Program-made: the position numbers and the translations under genes
Assembly (NCBI RefSeq): GCF_026914185.1
Contig: NC_070564.1
Span: 2,852,001 to 2,916,000 of the forward strand
Source: Puccinia triticina
Taxonomy: Eukaryota; Basidiomycota; Pucciniomycetes; Pucciniales; Pucciniaceae
Reading direction: 5' to 3'
DNA: 64,000 nucleotides
Part shown: positions 33,301-44,658 of the stretch, one piece after another
Numbering within the stretch: position 1 is the stretch's first letter
How the letters are laid out: the number at the start of each line of letters is the position of its first letter
Notes under the pieces: model-generated
The model's input: only the letters and a program-made list of their open reading frames with translations
What the model was told of the DNA's origin: nothing
Databases searched by the model: none

Positions 33301-36300
33301 ATTGTGGCTGCTACATTTGGGGGTTTTGTGGTCCTGCAAGGTACAGAATGAATCTGCAGGGGCATTTGATCATTTTGGTACCAATATCATGGAAGAAATC
33401 CCACGCTGTGCTGAGATATAGTGGCAGAAACATCAAGAAACTACCAAATTAGTGATATTTGGCAACTGATCACATGGTGGCTGCTACATTTGGGGGTTTT
33501 GTGTTCATCCAAGGTATCCAATGAATGTTTGAGGGGATATAATCATTTTGGTACCAATATCATGGAAGAACTCCCACACTGTGCTGAGATATAGTGGCAG
33601 AAACATCAAGAAACTACCAAATTAGTGATATTTGGCAACTGATCACATTGTGGCTGCTACATTTGGGGGTTTTGTGGTCATCCAAGGTACACAATGAATC
33701 TTCAGGGCCATTTGATCATATTGGTACCAATATCATGGAAGCATTCCCATGCTGCGCTGAGATATAGTGGCAGGAACACCAAGAAACTACCAAATTAGTG
33801 ATATTTGGCAAGTGATCACATTGTGGCTGCTACATTTGGGGGTTTTGTGTTCATCCAAGGTACCCAATGAATGTTTGAGGGCATAAGATCATTTTGGTAC
33901 CAATATCATGGAAGAACTCCCATACTGTGCTGAGATATAGTGGCAGCAACATCAAGAAACTACCAAATTAGTGATATTTGGCAACTGATCACATTGTGGC
34001 TGCTACATTTGGGGGTTTTGTGGTCATTCTAGGTACACAATGAATCTTCAGGTGTGATCAACCATTTTGGTACCATTATCATGGAAGAACTCCGAGGCTG
34101 TGCTGAGATATAGTGGCAGAAACACCAAGAAACTACCAAATTAGTGATATTTGGCAACTGATCACATGGTGGCTGCTACATTTGGGGGTTTTGTGTTCAT
34201 CCAAGGTACCCAATGAATGTTTGAGGGCATAAGATCATTTTGGTACCAATATCATGGAAGAACTCCCACACTGTGCTGAGATATAGTGGCAGAAACATCA
34301 AGAAACTACCAAATTAGTGATATTTGGCAACTGATCACATTGTGGCTGCTACATTTGGGGGTTTTGTGGTCATTCAAGGTACAGAATGAATCTGCAGGGG
34401 CATTTTATCATTTTGGTACCAATATCATGGAAGAATTCCCATGCTGGCCTGAGATATAGTGGCAGAAACACCAAGAATTTACCAAATTAGTGATATTTGG
34501 CAACTGATCAAATTGTGGCTGCTACATTTGGGGGTTTTGTGGTCATCCAAGGTACACAATGAATCTTCAGGGCCATTTGATCATATTGGTACCAATATTA
34601 TGGAAGAATTCCCATGCTGCGCTGAGATATAGTGGCAGGAACACCAAGAAACTACCAAATTAGTGATATTTGGCAAGTGATCACATTGTGGCTGCTACAT
34701 TTGGGGGTTTTGTGGTCATGCAAGGTACATAATGAATCTGCAGGGGCATTTGATCATTTTGGTACCAATATCATGGAAGAAATCCCACGCTGTGCTGAGA
34801 TATAGTGGCAGAAACATCAAGAAACTACCAAATTAGTGATATTTGGCAACTGATCACATTGTGGCTGCTACATTTGGGGGTTTTGTGGTCATCCAAGGTA
34901 CTCAATGAATCTTTGAGGGCATGTGATCATTTTGGTACAAATAACATCAAGGAACTCCCACGCTGTGTTGAGATATAGTGGCAGAAACATCAAGGAACTA
35001 CCAAATTAGTGATATTTGGCAACTGATCACAATGCGGCTGCTACATTTGGGGGTTTTGTGCTCATTCAAGGTACACAATGAATCTTCAGGGGCATTTGAT
35101 AATTTTGGTACCAATATCATGGAATAACTCCCACGTTGTGCTGAGATATAGTGGCAGAAACACCAAGAAACTACCAAATTAGTGATATTTGGCAACTGAT
35201 CACATGGTGCCTGCTACACTTGGGTGTTTTGTGGTCATCCAAGATACTCAATGAATGTTTGAGGGCATATGATCATTTTGGTACCAATATCATGGAAGAA
35301 CTCCCATGCTGCACTGAGATATAGTGGCGGAAACACCAAGAAACTACCAAATTAGTGATATTTGGGAACTGATCACATTGTGGCTGCTACATCTGGGGTT
35401 GTGTGGTCATCCAAGGTACACAACGAATCTTCAGGGGTAATTCATCATTTGGGTACCAATATCATGAAACAACTCTCACGCTGTGCTGAGATATAGTGGC
35501 CGAAACACCAAGAAACTACCAAATTAGTGATATTAGTCAACTGATCACATTGTGGCTGCTACATTTGGGGATTTTGTGGTCATCCAAGATACTCAATGAA
35601 TGTTTGAGGGCATATGATCATTTTGGTACCAATATCATGGAAGAACTCCCATGCTGCACTGAGATATAGTGGCGGAAACACCAAGAACCTACCAAATTAG
35701 TGATATTTGGCCACTGATCACATTGTGGCTGCTACATCTGGGGTTTTGTGGTCATCCAAGGTACACAATGAATCTTCAGGGGTGATTAACCATTTTGGTA
35801 CCAATATCATGGAAGAACTCCCATGCTGCGCTGAGATATAGTGGCAGAAACACCAAGAAACTACCAAATTAGTAATATTTGGCAACTGATCACATTGTGG
35901 CTGCTACATTTGGGGGTTTTGTGGTCATCCAAGGTACTCAATAGGGCATATGATCATTGTGGTACCAGTATCATGGAAGAACTCCCACGCTGTGCTGAGA
36001 TATAGTGGCTGAAACATCAAGAAACTACCAAATTAGTGATATTTGGCAACTGATCACATTGTGGCTGCTGCATTTGGGGTTTTTGTGGTCATCCAACGTA
36101 CCAAATGGACTCTTGAGGGCATGTGATCATTTTGGTACCCATATCATGGAAGAACTCCCATGCTGGGCTGAGATATAGTGGCAGAAACACCAAGAAACTA
36201 CCAAATTAGAACATTTGCCAACTGAGGACATTGTGGCTGCTACATTTGGGGGTTTTGTGGTCATCGAAGGTACACAATGAATCCACAGGGGCATGTGATA

Positions 36301-39300
36301 ATTTTGGTACCAATATCATGGAAGAACTCCCACGCTGGGCTGAGATATAGTGGCAGAAACACCAAGAAACTACCAAATTAGTGATATTTGGCAACTGATC
36401 ACATGGTGGCTGCTACATTTGGGGGTTTTTTGGTCATCCAAGATACTCACTGAATGTTTGAGGGCATGTGATGCTTTTGGTACCAATATCATGGAAGAAT
36501 TCCCATGCTGCACTGAGATATAGTGGCGGAAACACCAAGAAACTACCAAATTAGTGATATTTGGCAACTGATCACATTGTGGCTGCTACATTTGGGGGTT
36601 TTGTGGTCATCCAAGGTACCAAATGAATTTTTGAGGGCATAAGATCATTTTGTTACCAAAATCATGGAAGAACTCCCACACTGTGCTGAGATATATTGGC
36701 AGAAACATCAAGAAACTACCAAATTAGTGATATTTGGCAACTGATCACATTGTGGCTGCTACATTTGGGGGTTTTGTGGTCATCCAAGGTACCAAATAGA
36801 ATTTTGAGGGCATGCAATCATTTTGGTACAAATATCATGGGAGAACTCCCATGCTGTGCTGAGATATAGTGGCGGAAACACCAAGAAACTACCAAATTAA
36901 TGATATTTGTCAACTGATCACATTGTGGCTGCTACATTTGGGGGTTTTGTGGTTATTCAAGGTACTCAATGAATTTTTGAGGGCATGCGACCATTTTGGT
37001 ACCAATATCATGGGAGAACTCCCATGCTGCACTGAGATATAGTGGCCAAAACACCAAGGACCTACCAAATTAGTGATACTTTGCCACTGATCACAGTGTG
37101 GCTGCTACATTTGGGGGTATTGTGGTAATTCAAGGTCCACAATGAATCTTCAGGGGCATGTGATCATTTTGTTACCAATATCATGGAAGAACTCCCATGC
37201 TGCGCTGGGATATCGTGGCAGAAACACCAAATTAGTGATATTTGGCAACTGATCACATTGTGGCTGCTACATTCGGCGGTTTTGTGGTCACCCAAGGTAC
37301 TTAATGAATCTTTGAGTGTGTTTAAACACCTTGGTACCAATATCATGGAAGAACTCCCACGCTGTGCTGAGATATAGTGGCGGCAACACCAAGAAACTAC
37401 CAAATTAGTGATATTTGACAACCGATCACATTGTGGCTGCTACATTTGGGGATTTTGTGGTCATTCAACGTACACAATGAATCTTTGAGGACTTTTGATC
37501 ATTTTGGTACCAATATAATGGAAGGAATCCCACGCTGCGCTGGGATAAAGTGGCAGAAACACCAAGAAACTACCAAATTAGTGATATTTGGCAACTGATC
37601 ACTTTGTAGCTGCTACATTTGGGATTTTTGTGGTCATTCAAGGTACACGATGAATCTTCAGGGGCATGTGATACTTTTGGTACCAATATCATGGAAGAAC
37701 TCCCATGCTGCGCTGAGATATAGTGGCAGAAACACCAAGAAACTACCAAATTAGTGACATTTTGCAACTGATCACAGTGTGGCTGCTACATTTGGGGGTA
37801 TTGTGGTCATTCAAGGTACACAATGAATCTTCACGGGCATTTGATCATTTTGGTACCAATATCATGGAAGAACTCCCATGCTGTGCTGAGATATAGTGGC
37901 AGCAACACCAAGAAACTACCAAATTAGTGATATTTGGCAACCGATCACATTGTCGCTGCTACATTTGGGGATTTTGTGGTCATTCAACGTACACAATGAA
38001 TCTTTGAGGGCTTTTGATCATTTTGGTACCAATCCAATTCAAGGACTCCCACGCTGCGCTGGGATAAAGTGGCAGAAACACCAAGAAACTACCAAATTAG
38101 TGATATTTGGCAACTGATCACATTGTGGCTGCTACATTTGGGGGTTTTGTGGTCATCCAAGGTACCAAATAGAATTTTGAGGGCATGCAATCATTTTGGT
38201 ACAAATATCATGGGAGAACTCCCATGCTGTGCTGAGATATAGTGGCGGAAACACCAAGAAACTACCAAATTAATGATATTTGTCAACTGATCACATTGTG
38301 GCTGCTACATTTGGGGGTTTTGTGGTTATTCAAGGTACTCAATGAATTTTTGAGGGCATGCGATCATTTTGGTACCAATATCATGGAAGAACTCCCATGC
38401 TGTGCTGAGATATAGTGGCAGAAACACCAAGAAACTACCAAATTAGTGACATTTTGCAACTGATCACAGTGTGGCTGCTACATTTGGGGGTATTGTGGTC
38501 ATTCAAGGTACACAATGAATCTTCACGGGCATTTGATCATTTTGGTACCAATATCATGGAAGAACTCCCATGCTGCGCTGAGATATAGTGGCAGAAACAC
38601 CAAGAAACTACCAAATTAGTGATATTTGGCAACTGAACACATCTTGGCTGCTACATTTGGGTTTTTTGTGGTCATTCAAGGTACTCAATGAATATTTGAA
38701 GGCATGTGATCATTATGGTACCAATATGATGGAAGAACTCCCATGCTGCTCTGAGATATTGGGGCAGAAACACCAAGAAACTCCCAAATTAGTGATATTT
38801 GGCAACTGATCACATTGTGACTGCTACATTTGGGGGTTTTGTGGTTGTCCAAGGTACTCAATGAATCTTTGAGTGTGTTTAAACACCTTGGTACCAATAT
38901 CATGGAAGAACTCCCACGCTGTGCTCAGATATAGTGGCGGCAACACCAAGAAACTACCAAATTAGTGATATTTGGCAACCGATCACATTGTGGCTGCTAC
39001 ATTTGGGGATTTTGTGGTCATTCAACGTACACAATGAATCTTTGAGGGCTTTTGATCATTTTGGTACCAATATAATGGAAGGACTCCCACGCTGCGCTGG
39101 GATAAAGTGGCAGAAACACCAAGAAACTACCAAATTAGTGATATTTGGCAACTGATCACTTTGTAGCTGCTACATTTGGGATTTTTGTGGTCATTCAAGG
39201 TACACGATGAATCTTCAGGGGCATTTGATAATTTTGGTACCAATATCATGGAAGAACTCCCATGCTGCGCTGAGATATAGTGGCAAAAACACCAAGAAAC

Positions 39301-39823
39301 TACCAAATTAGTGATATTTGTCAACTGATCACATTGTGGCTGCTACATTTGGGGGTTTTTTGGTCATTCAACGTACACAATGAATCTTTGAGGGCTTTTG
39401 ATCATTTTGGTTCCAATATCATGAAAGAACTCCCATGCTGGGCTGAGATATAGTGGCAGAAACACCAAGAAACTACCAAATTAGTGATATTTGGCAACTG
39501 ATCACAGTGTGGCTGCTACATTTGGGGGTATTGTGGTGATTCAAGGTACACAATGAATCTTCAGGGGCATTTGATCATTTTGGTCTTAATATCATGGAAG
39601 AACTCCCATGCTGCGCTGAGATATAGTGGCAGAAACACCAAGAAACTACCAAATTAGTGATACTAGAGATCAAGGCGGCTGCGCCGCTGTACTCCCAGAA
39701 ACCAAAGAAACCAATTGCACCAAGTCCACTAAACTTACTGCACACAATTGGCAAATGGAATTTTCTCTATTTGGTAAACTTGAATGGTGTCAACCTTGGT
39801 CTTGAAAAGCTTGTAGGACTTGT

Positions 39824-39950
39824 CAGGAGGAGAAGGTTTTGTTTCTTTTTGGAGGTGTTGCCAGACAGGATGGCAGCCTGGACTGCGGCAACATAAGCAA
39901 CAGCCTCATCAGGGTGATAGACTTTTTAGGCTCTTTGCTTGAAACCAAAG
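39824..39950 (-). pseudogene. Hsp70 fragment captured in the Helitron
   Basis: Minus strand. KEPKKSI, then after a one-base deletion [21 protein letters not shown] and KQNLLLL. This is the highly conserved segment near the end of the Hsp70 nucleotide-binding domain (consensus [17 protein letters not shown]). About 40 codons only; Gly of AYGAA is Val. In its source gene it is an ATP-dependent chaperone. The flanking sequence departs from Hsp70 on both sides, so only a short piece was captured or preserved. Confidence 0.75.
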
Positions 39951-40624
39951 GAAAATAGAGGGGTTGTAAGTGTGGGACAACAGACGTGGGCCCTACCCTT
40001 GCCTTCAATACCATCACTTATCTTGTTGATTTGTTGCTTAGGATCAAATCTCAGTTCACCATGAGGAATCTGGTCTGCACAGGTAAAGTGTTTAGGTGGG
40101 TATTTACTTTGCACCATTGGTGAAAAACTTACAACTTGCTGTCAAATCAATTGACAAAAATGTTGTGTGGGGAGGAACCACATGTTGAATGTATTGATTA
40201 GTCAAGATCTGGTCGCCTTGTAGACCTATCATTTGAAATTTTTTATTCCCACTATACATACCACAAGAAAGAGAGGGGAAAAAGGGAAGTGCAATGGAAG
40301 GAGGGGAAAAATGACTTGAACTGAACTAATCAACTCAGAGAAATAAAATTTGGATGAAGAGAAAGATAAAGAAGGCACATGAAGGATGATGTAAATTGTT
40401 TGAAGGAAGAAATCTGTAGAAAAAGGGGGTCGGATAGTCAGAAATTAGTTAAATTGTTTAGGTTTTGAGATGTAGAGGGGAGAAGATACTGGAATGGATA
40501 AGGAGTAGTACACACATCTGTTTTCTTTTTGTCTTTCTTTGGTTTAAACTATAACTAATATACAAAACTCTTGTAGCCAAAGAAAAGAAAAAACAAAATC
40601 GGATGGAAGGAAAGAGAGCAAAAG

Positions 40625-41786
40625 ATTGAATGATGCAATCTCCACTTCGCCGGAATCTTCAGCCTCCGATGCACTTCCACACTCGCCGTCTACATGGGCG
40701 GCGTTGGCTGAAGATGCACCCCCGGTGCCGCCAGCACTTCCATTGTTTGAGAGTGCTAGCTGAGTCACAAGGGGCAAGATGAACTTTGAGGATCAGATGT
40801 GGTTCTCCAAGAAATGTTCGCCCGAATCTAGCAATTTTATACACGTCCAGACCGCAATGTGCTGGAATGTTGCGTTGCGGGATTCTAGAAATCGGACCAA
40901 GTATCCTTCTAGCCCGCCTTCTGGCTTATCCCAAACTGGTTGAACGCCGTGTAATCCTCGGCTGAACATCACAAGAAAATACATTGATTAGAGCTGTTTC
41001 ATTGTTGAACAAAAGAGATAGAAGAAAGTCAATACCTTTTGAAGAAAGGTTACCAATTGCTGCTGCACTGTTTCCTTGAACCTCAACACTGACACTATTC
41101 GTCAAGGGGATCAAGACCTCTAGTATGCCAAGATCCAACATATTTCCTTTGATTTTCTCGCTTATTCCGAGTACAGCAGCGCAAGCAGTTGTCTCACTTT
41201 GGACGCTCAAAGGCACACTCAAGACGAGTTCTTTAATCAGTTCAATAGCTTTGGCTTCGACGATTGCAGCTTTGTTCTTTTCTGAGGAGGCCGCCAGATT
41301 TCGAAGAGTTGAGATGGCGTGAGATTGGATCTCCTCGTTCTCGTCATACGCTAAAAGCTCGATCAACGGATTTAAGAAGTTTGCCTCAATAATCGGTGAT
41401 TTGTTTTGTGGGGTGATGGATACATTGCGGAAACACGAGACCGCCGAGGAGGACAAGAGCGAGACTAAAATAGGAATTGAGCCAGCGTTGATGAGTTGTT
41501 GACGATTCTCATCCGAATGTGTCATGTTTAACAAGACGCCTGTAGCGTTGCGCTGAACTCGAGTATCTTTTGAACGCGCCAGTCAAGTCAGAGGGACCAG
41601 GGCGCCTGATTTTGCAATCTTGGCTTTATTGTTGTCTGATGTTGATGGGTGACAAAGAAAATCAATCAACAAAATGCTTCAAAAAGATATTGATGAGGAG
41701 ATGTGGAGCTTACAGTGAGTGGCCAGGTTGGTTATACAACCAATGGCATTGCATTGGACTTTGACATTAGGACTCAGCAGGGAGGC
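40625..41786 (-). pseudogene. VAC8: Vac8 (armadillo-repeat vacuolar protein) fragment captured in the Helitron
   Basis: Minus strand. [22 protein letters not shown]; intron 41713-41636 (GTAAGC...CAG, 78 nt); [40 protein letters not shown]; a deletion joining LLSS to [14 protein letters not shown]; then [51 protein letters not shown]; intron 41035-40962 (74 nt); a one-base shift; [27 protein letters not shown]. These are the central ARM repeats of fungal Vac8, which tethers to the vacuole membrane and acts in vacuole inheritance and Cvt autophagy. Retained introns show DNA-level capture. Two TGA codons (41583-41585, 40793-40795) stand where Arg is expected. Confidence 0.9.
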
Positions 41787-43967
41787 TGATTAGTATACAT
41801 ACATAAGTACATAGTTACATCTAGCTTTGGCAACCATTGGCCGTCCCACGGCGATGGCGTTTTTGGGGGCGTTGTTGATGGTGTTGTTGCCGTGGCGTTG
41901 GTGTTGTGATTTTGCTAGTCCGATTCAATGCCAAAGGCCCGCGTGTGGGACTCGGCTATATAAAGAGGAGCTGGGTTGCCTAGCGTGTTTTTCCCCCAGG
42001 CGCAACTGTTTTTGCTTTATTTCCAGCTGGCGGTGCGCCTCATGCCCCCCCCCCGCTGTTGCAATTGCATAGGCGCAGGGGCTAAAGTACTGGGCCCCAT
42101 GATGCATTCTGCCTTTGGCGCTGCAGGGGGCCCTTGATTACATGTTTTTTGACCCTCCCGGTGAGTTGGGCGGCAATGTGGGCCTGGGTGCAGCGGCTTC
42201 GGCTGGTGTTGGGCTAGGTTGCTGGTCAAGATTTTTATCAACTTGGATGTAATTTAGCTTATGATATATTTTTTGTTTATTTTGTCAACTTGTAGATTGA
42301 TATCCTATCTGTTTTTTATTAAATTGTTTATATTACAGGGGAAACCCTTGAATTTTTTTTTCCACAAATCACTGGTTTTAATAAACTTGGATTTGGCAAC
42401 TGATCACATTGTGCCTGCTACAATTGGGGGTTTTGTGCTCATTGGAGGTACTCAATCAATCTTTGAGGGCATTTGATCATCTTGGTACCAATATCTTGGA
42501 AGAACTCCCATGCTGCGCTGAGATATAGTGGCGGCAACACCAAGAAACTACCAAATTAGTGATATTTGGCAACCGATCACATTGTGGCTGCTACATTTGG
42601 GGGTTTTGCGGTCATCCAAGGTACCAAATGAATTTTTGAGGGCATAAGATCATTTTGGTACCAATATCATGGAAGAACTCCCACACTGTGCTGAGATATA
42701 TTGGCAGAAACATCAAGAAACTACCAAATTAGTGATATTTGGCAACTGATCACATTGTAGCTGCTACATTTGGGGGTTTTGTGGTGATCCAAGGTATCAA
42801 TGAATTTTTGAGCGCATGTGATCATTTTGATACCAATATCATGGAAGAACTCCCATGCTGGGCGGAGATATAGTGGCAGAAACACCAAGAAACTACCAAA
42901 TTAGTGATATTTGTCAACTGATCACATTGTGGCTGCTACATTTGGGGGTTTTGTGGTCATTAAAGGTACATAATAAATCTTCAGGGGCATTTGATCATTT
43001 TGGGTCCAATATCATGAAAGAACTCCCATGCTGGGCTGAGATATAGTGGCAGAAACACCAAGAAACTACCAAATTAGTGATATTTGGCAACTGATCACAG
43101 TGTGGCTGCTACATTTGGGGGTATTGTGGTCAGTCAAGGTACACAATGAATCTTCAGGGGCATTTGATCATTTCGGTCCCAATATCATGGAAGAACTCCC
43201 ATGCTGCGCTGAGATATAGTGGCAGAAACACCAAGAAACTACCAAATTAGTGATATTTGGCAACTGATCACATTGTGCCTGCTACAATTGGGGGTTTTGT
43301 GCTCATTGAAGGTACTCAATCAATCTTTGAGGGCATTTGATCATCTTGGTACCAATATCTTGGAAGAACTCCCATGCTGCGCTGAGATATAGTGGCAGAA
43401 ACACCAAGAAACTACCAGATTAGTGAGATTTGGCAACTGGTCAGATTGTAGCTGCTACATTTGGAGGTTTTGTGGTTATTTAAGGTACACAATGAATCCT
43501 TGGTGGCTATTGATCATTATGATACCAATATCATGGAAGAACTCCCAGGCTGTGTTCAGATATAGTGGCAGAAACACCAAGAAACTACCAAATCAGTGAT
43601 ATTTGGCAACTGATCAGATTGTAGGGGCTACATTAGGGGGTTTCGTGGTCATTTAAGGTACACAATGAATCCTTGGGGGCTATTAATCATTTGGATCGCA
43701 ATATCGTGGAAGAATTCCCAGGCTGTGTTGAGATATAGTGGCAGCAACACCAAGAAACTACCAAATTAGTGACATTTGGCAACGGATCAGATTGTAGCTG
43801 CTACATTTGGGTTATGTGGTAATTTAAGGTACAAAATGAATCCTTGGGGGCTATTGATCATTTTGATACCAATATCATGGAAGAACTCCCACGCTGTGTT
43901 GAGATATAGTGGCAGAAAGGGCCAGAAACTACCAAATTAGTGATATTTGGGAACTGATCACATTGTT

Positions 43968-44658
43968 GCTGCTGCATAATGGATGCGACCCCAAATAAAT
44001 TATATTTTAAAATATTTCTGGGTTTTATATGCAGAAAAATTGTCCGATGAAATTTTATGTGGAAATATTCCTCATTAATCTGTGGTTGATAACAAAAGGA
44101 GATAAAAAAAAGAACCTGACAAAAATATGCTAAACCATGGTAAACTAATTTCAAAAAGGCCTTCTATGCATGTATCACTTCAAGTATGATATGCAATATC
44201 TTGAGCAAGTTCAACCAACCAAATTAAAAATGTGTGCAGGATGGTATCATGAGAGAGGTCAGGGGTCAGGGTTAGGGTTACTCTTTTGAAAAAAAGTCGA
44301 TTTGGAGACTTCTGATAACATCAATTGTTGAAGTAAAAAAAAAAGAAGAAAAAAAATTGAGACCCCTCAGCTACCCTGGATTAATCCTACAACTTGCAAC
44401 GTCTTTTTTTCAGGAAGAATTGAGTGTGTATGGAGAAATTTATGAATGTTATCAGGCAAAAGAAAAAAAAAATTCCTGTGGCTTGAAGCTAACACAGGCA
44501 GAAGGAGAGAGATTATAGATTAGTATCAAGGAGACATGGAAAACAGACAAAGGTATCAAGAGGAATAATAAAAAAAAAATAATTGATCAATATAAATTGA
44601 TCAATATACGCTATATTGATCAATATACGACATCGCAAATTCATCCATCTTGGTAGTG
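43968..44658 (-). repeat. Right inverted arm of the giant CACTA-type element
   Basis: Starts GCTGCTGCATAAT, the complement of the inner end of the left arm, and ends CTTGGTAGTG. It includes the purine-rich complement of the left arm's pyrimidine tracts and the three ATTGATCAAT palindromes. A GGGTTAGGGTTA piece at about 44268 is absent from the left arm. Confidence 0.9.

Larger units (their letters stand above)
39663..42391 (-). mobile_element. Non-autonomous Helitron carrying host-gene fragments, 2,729 bp
   Basis: Read on the minus strand, it starts TCCAAGTTTATT at 42391 and ends ATCTCTAG at 39663. Eight bases before CTAG lies the hairpin GCGGC-GCA-GCCGC (39675-39687). It sits between A and T of a satellite unit (GCCAAA|TATCAC) with no base lost or duplicated. 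TC start, CTRR end, 3' hairpin and A|T target without duplication are the full set of Helitron marks. No Rep/helicase is encoded. It contains pieces of at least two host genes (Vac8 and Hsp70), both in the Helitron's own orientation. The poly-C run at 42044-42052 and the parts 41790-42391 and 39951-40620 are not recognised. Confidence 0.85.
30316..43967. repeat. 173-bp satellite array, about 60 units in two orientations
   Basis: Unit landmarks in the main orientation: AGTGATATTTGGCAACTGATC, GGCTGCTACATTTGGGGG, TTTGTGGTCATCCAAGGTAC, TTTTGGTACCAATATCATGG, GCTGAGATATAGTGGCAG, ACACCAAGAAACTACC. Neighbouring units start 173 bp apart (for example 32768, 32941, 33114). Units from 30316 to about 31555 are in the opposite orientation and units from about 31556 onward face forward, with a head-to-head switch there. 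Higher-order duplications are visible: blocks around 32.6-33.0, 33.8-34.1 kb repeat the same private variants. Short open frames in it (60-85 codons) are repeats of one another and not genes. Confidence 0.95.
29665..44658. mobile_element. Giant non-autonomous CACTA-type foldback element filled with 173-bp satellite
   Basis: Begins CACTACCAAGATGG and ends CCATCTTGGTAGTG, flanked by AGT on both sides (29662-29664, 44659-44661): CACTA-superfamily termini and 3-bp duplication. Length 14,994 bp. Arms of about 0.65-0.69 kb (29665-30315 and 43968-44658) are inverted repeats of each other and carry three subterminal ATTGATCAAT palindromes each, possible transposase-binding sites. The rest is a 173-bp satellite array interrupted by a Helitron. 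No transposase is encoded. The Ty3 frame is restored exactly by removing the element plus one AGT (DGKEV joined to KALLDIG), which proves the borders and shows that it moved as one unit. Confidence 0.9.

Noticed and set aside
31492..39324. Many 60-85-codon ORFs with similar products
   Set aside because: All are the same segments of the 173-bp satellite read in one frame; they have no upstream signals or coding bias.
39663..42391. Resident host genes Vac8 and Hsp70
   Set aside because: Both are partial, frameshifted and enclosed by Helitron ends within a satellite array, so capture is the better reading.
44262..44280. Telomere-like GGGTTAGGGTTA
   Set aside because: Only two units, inside the right arm of a transposon; no sign of a chromosome end.
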